Source: Desulfosporosinus sp049943955 (GTDB taxonomy: Bacteria; Bacillota; Desulfitobacteriia; Desulfitobacteriales; Desulfitobacteriaceae). From it: DNA of 64,000 bases. Location of the stretch: positions 1 through 64,000 of the forward strand of contig NZ_JBNFTW010000010.1 in assembly GCF_049943955.1 (NCBI RefSeq), in the 5' to 3' direction. This document shows positions 58,599 to 64,000 of the stretch, piece after piece. Under the pieces are notes generated by a model. It was not told the origin of the DNA. It searched no databases and saw only the letters and a list, made by a program, of their open reading frames with translations. The position numbers and the translations under genes were made by a program. Position 1 is the first letter of the stretch; each line of letters opens with the position of its first letter.

Positions 58599-59705
58599 AT
58601 GAGCTTGGAAGAGCAAGAAAGCTATTATCAATGGGCACTGAAGAAAGGAATATCACGCCGTAATTTTCTCAAGTTTTGCACAGCAATGGGGGCAATGTTA
58701 GGCTTAGAGGCATCGGCTCTACCAAAGATTGTCAATGCCATGGAGTCTAAACCGCGTATTCCGGTCATTTACCTTAATTTACAAGAATGCACTTGCTGCT
58801 CGGAATCATTTATTCGTTCCGGACATCCCTTAGTGGCAGATCTTATTCTGAACATGATTTCTCTTGATTATATGGAAGTTCTCCAAGCTGCTGCAGGGGA
58901 TCAAGCCGAGGCAGCTAAGAAAAAAACTATGAAAGATTTCTTTGGCAAATACTTGCTCGTTGTCGAAGGCAGTGTGGCCACCGGTGATGAAGGAGTCTAC
59001 TGCACCATTGGGGGAAAAACGACCCAGAGCGTTTTAGAGGAAGCTGCTGAAGGCGCTCTTGCAGTCATAGCCTATGGCTCCTGCGCCGTAAATGCCTGTG
59101 TTCAGGGGTCAGCACCCAATCCGACTAATGCTGTTCCCGTGAAAGAAATAATTACCAGTAAGCCGGTGATTAATGTTCCCGGTTGTCCGCCAATCGCCGA
59201 AGTCATTACAGGTACGATTGTTCATTATTTAACCTTCGGCACTCTGCCTGAACTGACCAACCAAGGGCGTCCCAAAGCCTTTTATCAACATCGCATCCAT
59301 GATAATTGCAACCGTCGGGCTTTTTTTGACGCAGGTCAATTTGTTGAATCCTTTGGTGATGAAGGGGCTAAGCAAGGTTGGTGTCTCTATAAAATGGGCT
59401 GTAAAGGTCCCACAACTTATAATGCCTGTGCGATTACCCAATGGAATGAGGGCCTTAGCTATCCCATTAAATCAGGCCATCCGTGTTTGGGCTGTTCAGA
59501 AGATCATTTCTTTGATAAGGGACCTTTCTACACTCATCTTGCGGATGTACCCAATCATGTGATTGGAAAAAATCCGGATCAAATAGGTCTTATTGGCCTG
59601 GGGATAGCCGGTACTGCAGCTGCTGCCCATGCTTTGGCTACAGCAGTCGGCAAGGCAGGCAAAACTTCTGCACCTAATTCTTCAAAAGATGAATCTGCCA
59701 ATTAA
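58599..59705 (+). CDS. hyaA: NiFe hydrogenase small subunit, Tat-exported
   Basis: 368 residues. A Tat signal begins with SRRNFLKF (about 19-26) and a hydrophobic stretch. CTCCSES binds the proximal 4Fe-4S cluster. VVEGSVATGDEGVYCTIGGK, NVPGCPPIAEV and the C-terminal cluster ligands (GWCLYKMGCKGPTTYNACAI, HPCLGCSE) follow. A hydrophobic C-terminal segment (GLIGLGIAGTAAAAHALATA) anchors it. It passes electrons from the large subunit to the cytochrome b. ATG 58599 after AGAGGGGGCG; first gene of hyaABCD. Confidence 0.96.
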   Translation: MSLEEQESYYQWALKKGISRRNFLKFCTAMGAMLGLEASALPKIVNAMESKPRIPVIYLNLQECTCCSESFIRSGHPLVADLILNMISLDYMEVLQAAAGDQAEAAKKKTMKDFFGKYLLVVEGSVATGDEGVYCTIGGKTTQSVLEEAAEGALAVIAYGSCAVNACVQGSAPNPTNAVPVKEIITSKPVINVPGCPPIAEVITGTIVHYLTFGTLPELTNQGRPKAFYQHRIHDNCNRRAFFDAGQFVESFGDEGAKQGWCLYKMGCKGPTTYNACAITQWNEGLSYPIKSGHPCLGCSEDHFFDKGPFYTHLADVPNHVIGKNPDQIGLIGLGIAGTAAAAHALATAVGKAGKTSAPNSSKDESAN

Positions 59706-59760
59706 GGTTTATTAACTCGAAATCTATTGAAGGAAAAATTGATTTAGAGAGGGATTGTAT

Positions 59761-61473
59761 ATGACCAAAAGAATCGTCATTGACCCTATTACACGTATTG
59801 AAGGACATTTGCGAATCGAAGTCAATCTTGACGGTACAAAAATCACAGATGCCTTAAGCTCTGGGACAATTTTTCGTGGGATTGAGAAAATAGTCGTAAA
59901 TCGTGATCCTCGTGATGTCTGGGCTTTCGTTCAAAGAATTTGCGGTGTATGTACGCATATTCATGCTCTGACATCCCTTCGGGCAGTAGAGGATGCTTTA
60001 AATATCGAAATACCCAAAAATGCAAACCTTATCCGCAACATAATGACTGCCGCTCTTCACTTACATGATCATATTGTACACTTTTATCATCTCCACGGTT
60101 TTGATTGGATTGACGTTGTCAGCGCCCTTAAAGCCGATCCGGCACAAACATCGGCTCTTGCTGCTTCAATCTCCAGTTGGCCCTTGTCCTCTCCGGGATA
60201 CTTTAAGGATGTTCAACAAAAAATTAAAACCTTTGTTGAAAGCGGTCAACTTGGGATATTTGCTAATGCTTATTGGGGACATCCGGCATACAAGCTTCCG
60301 TCTGAAGCCAACTTAATGGGGGTTGCGCACTATCTCCAGGCATTAGAATGGCAAAAGGAAATTGTCAAAATTCATACTATTTTCGGCGGAAAGAATCCTC
60401 ATCCAAACTATGCCGTTGGCGGGATGGCTTGCGCTATTAACTTAAATGACAATGACGTTATAAACATGGAACGATTGAATCTTGTTAAATCTAAGATTGA
60501 TGAAGCTCAGACCTTTGTAGATCAAGTCCTTATACCGGACATTCTGGCTATAGCCGGTTTTTATAAAAACGAGCTTTGGGGAGGCGGAGTGAGTAATTAT
60601 TTGGCTTATGGCGGGCTTCCCGGGACTGATATCAATGACCCGGATCACTTTCTCTTTCCGCGGGGCGTTATTTTGAATCGTGATCTTAGCAAAGTCTATG
60701 ATGTTGACCTTAAAGATCCCAACCAAATCCAAGAATTTGTATCTCACTCTTGGTATAAGTATGATGACAAAATCAGCGGGCTCCATCCTTGGAATGGTGA
60801 AACAAACCCTTCGTATGATGGCCCTAAACCTCCCTATGACAACCTTGATGAAACTAAATCCTATAGTTGGATTAAGGCTCCCCGCTGGAAAGGACAAGCC
60901 ATGGAAGTTGGTCCCTTAGCCCGATTTGCTATAGGCTATGCCAAAGGAAACCAGGAGATGAAAGGTCTGGTTGATAGTGCATTACGCAAACTCGACTTGC
61001 CAATTACCGCTTTATTCTCCACTCTTGGCCGCACCTTGGCTCGTGCTCTTGAAGCCAAATATTGTGCGGATCATCTGGCTGGGTTTTACAATGAGCTTAT
61101 TGCCAATATTAAGGCTGGTGACTCTGTGACCTTTAACTCGGAAAAATGGGAACCTCAGACTTGGCCTAAGGAAGCTCAGGGAATTGGTTTTTCTGAGGCC
61201 CCCAGAGGAGCTCTTGGTCACTGGGTACGTATAAAAGATGGTAAGGTCAGCAATTATCAAGCAGTGGTCCCCACAACCTGGAATGCTTCTCCGCGTGACC
61301 TTAAGGGGCAAAAAGGGGCTTATGAAGCATCCCTCCTTGATACCCCCATGGCTTTAGAAAATCAGCCCCTCGAGATATTAAGAACCATTCATTCCTTTGA
61401 TCCCTGTCTGGCTTGTTCCACGCACATTCTCGACAAGAACGGGCAGGAAATGCTAAGAGTAAGATCACGTTAA
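59761..61473 (+). CDS. hyaB: NiFe hydrogenase large subunit
   Basis: 570 residues counted from ATG 59761, which fits GAGAGGG; a TTG two codons earlier is in frame. The N-terminal nickel motif is RICGVCTHIHALTS with Cys61 and Cys64, and the C-terminal one DPCLACSTH with Cys549 and Cys552. A 15-residue tail (ILDKNGQEMLRVRSR) after His555 would be removed by HyaD once nickel is inserted. It oxidises H2 or makes it, outside the membrane, as a group 1 membrane-bound enzyme. The cofactor assembly genes hypA-F are not in the window. Confidence 0.97.
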   Translation: MTKRIVIDPITRIEGHLRIEVNLDGTKITDALSSGTIFRGIEKIVVNRDPRDVWAFVQRICGVCTHIHALTSLRAVEDALNIEIPKNANLIRNIMTAALHLHDHIVHFYHLHGFDWIDVVSALKADPAQTSALAASISSWPLSSPGYFKDVQQKIKTFVESGQLGIFANAYWGHPAYKLPSEANLMGVAHYLQALEWQKEIVKIHTIFGGKNPHPNYAVGGMACAINLNDNDVINMERLNLVKSKIDEAQTFVDQVLIPDILAIAGFYKNELWGGGVSNYLAYGGLPGTDINDPDHFLFPRGVILNRDLSKVYDVDLKDPNQIQEFVSHSWYKYDDKISGLHPWNGETNPSYDGPKPPYDNLDETKSYSWIKAPRWKGQAMEVGPLARFAIGYAKGNQEMKGLVDSALRKLDLPITALFSTLGRTLARALEAKYCADHLAGFYNELIANIKAGDSVTFNSEKWEPQTWPKEAQGIGFSEAPRGALGHWVRIKDGKVSNYQAVVPTTWNASPRDLKGQKGAYEASLLDTPMALENQPLEILRTIHSFDPCLACSTHILDKNGQEMLRVRSR

Positions 61474-61489
61474 GGGGGGAGGAGAGTTG

Positions 61490-62230
61490 ATGTCTCAGAA
61501 AGAACAAGTTTATGTCTGGCAGATTCCCATCCGTTTATTTCACTGGATCAACGCCTTTTGCATTACGATTCTTTTCACAACCGGAATGTATATCGGTTAT
61601 CCGGCGTTTATTGTCAGCGGTGAGGCTGCCGGTCATTTTCTTATGGGTACCTTTCGTTATGTTCATGTAGTAACGGCATTGATTTTTACAGCTAATATGT
61701 TGTTCCGCCTCTATTGGTTTTGGGCGGGCAATGACTACGCCAAACTCCGCTTCTGGAGAAAATCATTTTGGCAAGATACCTTTAAAACCCTAAAGTATTA
61801 TCTGTTTCTTTCGCAAAAGTCGTCGCCTCATGTAGGTCATAATTCCCTGGCCAGTTTATTCTATCTTTGTTTCATCTGGGTGGCTGGTTGTATGATGATC
61901 ATCACCGGGTTGGCGATGAAAAGCGGCAGTGACCCGAATGGAACATGGTTTGCTCTATTTGGCTGGATAATTCCGGTTTTAGGTGGAGAATATAACGTCA
62001 GGATCTGGCATCATCTGCTGGCCTGGGGGTATCCCCTCTTCCTAATCGGCCATCTCTATATGTTATTTCGTCAGGACATTTTGGACAAAGACGGAACCGT
62101 CTCCTCCATTATAACCGGCTGTAAATTTGTTGAGACCAATAGTTACGTCTCGCCTGATTTGGACTTTTCTCCAGAGACAATTTCAGCAGGGGCTTTGGAA
62201 GCTGCCAGCTCGCAAAATAACTCCATATAA
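61490..62230 (+). CDS. hyaC: NiFe hydrogenase b-type cytochrome subunit
   Basis: 246 residues from ATG 61490 after GGGGGGAGGAG. Four hydrophobic helices carry histidines such as RLFHWINAFCITILF, YVHVVTALIF, GHNSLASLF and WHHLLAWGYPLFLIGHLYM, matching the heme b ligands of the HyaC/HydC family. It transfers electrons from the small subunit to menaquinone. Gap to hyaB is 16 bases. Confidence 0.94.
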   Translation: MSQKEQVYVWQIPIRLFHWINAFCITILFTTGMYIGYPAFIVSGEAAGHFLMGTFRYVHVVTALIFTANMLFRLYWFWAGNDYAKLRFWRKSFWQDTFKTLKYYLFLSQKSSPHVGHNSLASLFYLCFIWVAGCMMIITGLAMKSGSDPNGTWFALFGWIIPVLGGEYNVRIWHHLLAWGYPLFLIGHLYMLFRQDILDKDGTVSSIITGCKFVETNSYVSPDLDFSPETISAGALEAASSQNNSI

Positions 62231-62262
62231 GGATACAGAGCATTGATCGGGAGGGCATATTC

Positions 62263-62763
62263 TTGAATAAGGTTAATAGGGAAGACCAAATTGAAATCGG
62301 GATACTGGGACTTGGAAATTCGATTCGCCAGGACGAAGGGGTCGGTATTCACCTTTTAGAACGGCTCCGCAATGATCTGCCATCGGAAATTGTCCTTCTT
62401 GATGGAGGAACGGATGGCTTGAGGTTATTAGAATTCGTTGAGAATACGAAACGTCTGATCGTTTTGGATGCTGTTGAGGCGGGGAAAAAGCCTGGAGAGG
62501 TAGTCGTGTGGCGTGGAGATGACGTGCCGAAGTATACAAGTAATAAACTTTCTGTGCATCAAATGAGTTTTGCAGAAGTTTTGTACTGGGCCGGATTCCA
62601 AGGACGTTCACCGAATGAAATTGTTGTTATTGGCGTTCAGCCTGAGAATCTGGACTGGGGTACTGAATTAACGGAGACGCTGCAGAGAAGTATTCCGGAA
62701 GCCCTTAATCAAGTGAATGCCTGCCTGGAAGAATGGAGTGTTATGAAAGCTGCTGGCCATTGA
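62263..62763 (+). CDS. hyaD: Hydrogenase maturation protease HyaD/HybD
   Basis: 166 residues, M52 family. GILGLGNSIRQDEGVGIHLLE has the nickel-binding Glu, LIVLDAVEAG the Asp and KLSVHQMSF the His. It cleaves the C-terminal tail of HyaB. TTG 62263 follows GGGAGGG by 7 bases. It completes the hyaABCD operon. A weak terminator lies over its stop. Confidence 0.95.
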   Translation: MNKVNREDQIEIGILGLGNSIRQDEGVGIHLLERLRNDLPSEIVLLDGGTDGLRLLEFVENTKRLIVLDAVEAGKKPGEVVVWRGDDVPKYTSNKLSVHQMSFAEVLYWAGFQGRSPNEIVVIGVQPENLDWGTELTETLQRSIPEALNQVNACLEEWSVMKAAGH

Positions 62764-62778
62764 GGCTGGGGCTTTTTT
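62746..62778 (+). terminator. Weak terminator at the end of hyaABCD
   Basis: AAAGC and GGCC before the stop can pair with GGCT and GGGGCTTTTTT after it, with mismatches. The T-run is clear but the stem is imperfect. Confidence 0.45.
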
Positions 62779-62944
62779 AATTTTCTCAGCAGTTAGGGAT
62801 GGGCAGCGGTGCATATGTTTTCTGGCAAATACTTAAAATAGTTAAAATGGCCTAAGAACTTATGACACGCGGCTTAGGAAAATTCCAAAGCAATGTAGGG
62901 CCTTTGTTTCAGCGAAAATGTCTTAGGAATTGGAGATGGGACAG

Positions 62945-64000
62945 ATGAACGTTGCAATAATGGGCGCGGGATTGTCTGGATTGGCATGCGCGATTACTTT
63001 AGAAAAAATGGGTGTAACCCCGACAATTTTTGAGAAAAGGTCCCAAGTAGGAGACCGTTTTGTTAATGGCGAAGCCTTTTTGCCGGCCTTGAATCGGCCT
63101 ATTGCGGATTGTTATGCTTATTTGTCAGAAAAACATAATATCTACATACAGCCTTTAAGCAATATCCGACGAATAACTGTCTCTTCAGAAAATGCTCAAG
63201 CCACATTACATGGACAATTGGGTTTTTTAAATGTCAGAGGAAGAGACAGGGATTCTTTAGAATTTCAACTCTCTAAACAGGTAAAATCAGAGATCATTTT
63301 CAATTCTCAATATACCTATGAAAATCTCCTGCAAAATTTTACCCATATTGTACTTGCAACGGGTGACGCAGCCTATACTGCCAAAATACAGGATTTTCGA
63401 CAAGACCTCACTGTTACTCTTAAGGGAGCGACGGTTGAGGGGAGTTTTGATAAACATCATGTCGGGGTGTGGCTTAATAACAATTTTGCTCCACAAGGGT
63501 ATGGCTATTTACTTCCTTTTTCTGAAAAAGAAGCGACAATTACCCTTGGATATCCCGATTATCCTCATAATCAAAAATTTGACCTAAAGAGTTTATGGGA
63601 GAAATATTATCAACGAGTGTGCAGAGATTTGCAGCAAGACCTGCGAGTAACCGATAACTTTGAGGTTACTCGATATATTATTGGGATTTGTTCCAGTCCC
63701 CGCTTGGGTAATACCTTTTTTACCGGTAATTGTTTTGGCGCCATAATGCCTGCTTACGGCTTTGGTCAACTTCCTGCTATTCTGACAGGCATCTATGCTG
63801 CGAAAGATTTATGTGGCCTGGGTAATTACAGAGAGTTAATTAAGCCCCTAAAGCAAAGCTATAAGTATTCGTTAGCTTTGCGCCGAGCGGTAGAGAAACT
63901 AGATAATAATAAGTTGGATAGACTAGTACGACTTATTGATACTGAATTAGCCAATAACTTAATCACAAATCCGTACATTAATCTCATGAAACTATTAGGT
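62945..64000 (+). CDS. FAD-dependent oxidoreductase, N-terminal part (runs off window)
   Basis: 352 codons up to the window edge. The start MNVAIMGAGLSGLACAITL has the dinucleotide fold GxGxxG, and HIVLATGDAAYT and FFTGNCFGAIMPAYGFGQLP are FAD motifs like those in geranylgeranyl reductase-type flavoproteins. GGAGATGGGA precedes ATG 62945. It probably starts a new transcription unit after the hydrogenase operon. Substrate unknown; the C-terminus is missing. Confidence 0.8.
   Translation, partial: MNVAIMGAGLSGLACAITLEKMGVTPTIFEKRSQVGDRFVNGEAFLPALNRPIADCYAYLSEKHNIYIQPLSNIRRITVSSENAQATLHGQLGFLNVRGRDRDSLEFQLSKQVKSEIIFNSQYTYENLLQNFTHIVLATGDAAYTAKIQDFRQDLTVTLKGATVEGSFDKHHVGVWLNNNFAPQGYGYLLPFSEKEATITLGYPDYPHNQKFDLKSLWEKYYQRVCRDLQQDLRVTDNFEVTRYIIGICSSPRLGNTFFTGNCFGAIMPAYGFGQLPAILTGIYAAKDLCGLGNYRELIKPLKQSYKYSLALRRAVEKLDNNKLDRLVRLIDTELANNLITNPYINLMKLLG

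Overview
The window looks like a chromosomal segment of a low-to-medium GC, endospore-forming, strictly anaerobic Firmicute of the Peptococcaceae type, most like Desulfosporosinus or Desulfitobacterium. This is inference from gene content: sporulation genes (ytvI, spoVK-like, dacF), a Firmicute mutS/mutL/miaA/hfq block, TTG/GTG starts with strong AGGAGG ribosome sites, siroheme-type ferredoxins, butyrate-type beta-oxidation genes and a Tat-exported NiFe hydrogenase. No rRNA, tRNA, CRISPR array, intact transposase or prophage was seen.

Layout. 1-6.5 kb: the 5' part of a membrane Fe-S oxidoreductase (minus strand), an unknown membrane protein preceded by a possible 15-codon leader, a CBS-domain protein, PhoU, a siroheme-reductase-like ferredoxin converging on a Crp/Fnr-type regulator, and a 40-aa protein. 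6.7-12.9 kb: a PAS-PAS-AAA+-Fis sigma-54 activator next to an hbd-crt-acd-thl operon with a near-consensus -24/-12 promoter and two upstream 22-bp sites. 13.3-16.9 kb: gap-pyk-deoR. 17-21.9 kb: small conserved proteins, a thioesterase, DegV, a D-Ala-D-Ala carboxypeptidase and YtvI. 22-34 kb: tRNA modification and mismatch repair block miaB-ylbF/ymcA-mutS-(hydantoinase)-(histone-deacetylase-like)-mutL-(RsmJ-like)-miaA-hfq. 34-42 kb: typA, spoVK-like AAA, hflX with an extra N-terminal domain, ynbB, signal peptidase I, ddl. 42-45.5 kb: lexA with a shared SOS box, an M23-S11 fusion peptidase, a Cys-rich small protein. 45.7-58 kb: mostly single genes (DUF2179, phosphoesterase, amidohydrolase, zinc-ribbon proteins, alcohol dehydrogenase, a truncated membrane-fusion protein, a PrpR_N-chemotaxis fusion, radical SAM, DUF2156, GNAT, MBL). 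58.6-62.8 kb: hyaABCD NiFe hydrogenase operon, then the start of an FAD oxidoreductase.

How it fits together. The sigma-54 operon encodes a four-step short-chain acyl-CoA/butyryl-CoA cycle. The membrane Fe-S protein at the left edge is of the kind thought to carry electrons between ETF and menaquinone. The exported hydrogenase with its cytochrome b would feed the same quinone pool from H2. The central block is housekeeping RNA modification and DNA repair into which two metabolic-looking genes have been placed.

The most unusual items are: an HflX GTPase with a complete JAMM-type metal motif in an added N-terminal domain; a dispersed family of hairpin repeats, three copies of which begin exactly at stop codons; a PrpR_N sensor fused to a short cytoplasmic chemotaxis signalling domain; near-perfect palindromes over the -10 boxes of two very small genes; the two-site sigma-54 control region, whose 16-nt core recurs upstream of gap; and a histone-deacetylase-like enzyme with a zinc ribbon between mutS and mutL. 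Start sites were often moved downstream of the longest open frame where a ribosome binding site decided the matter. Each such choice is explained in the entry.
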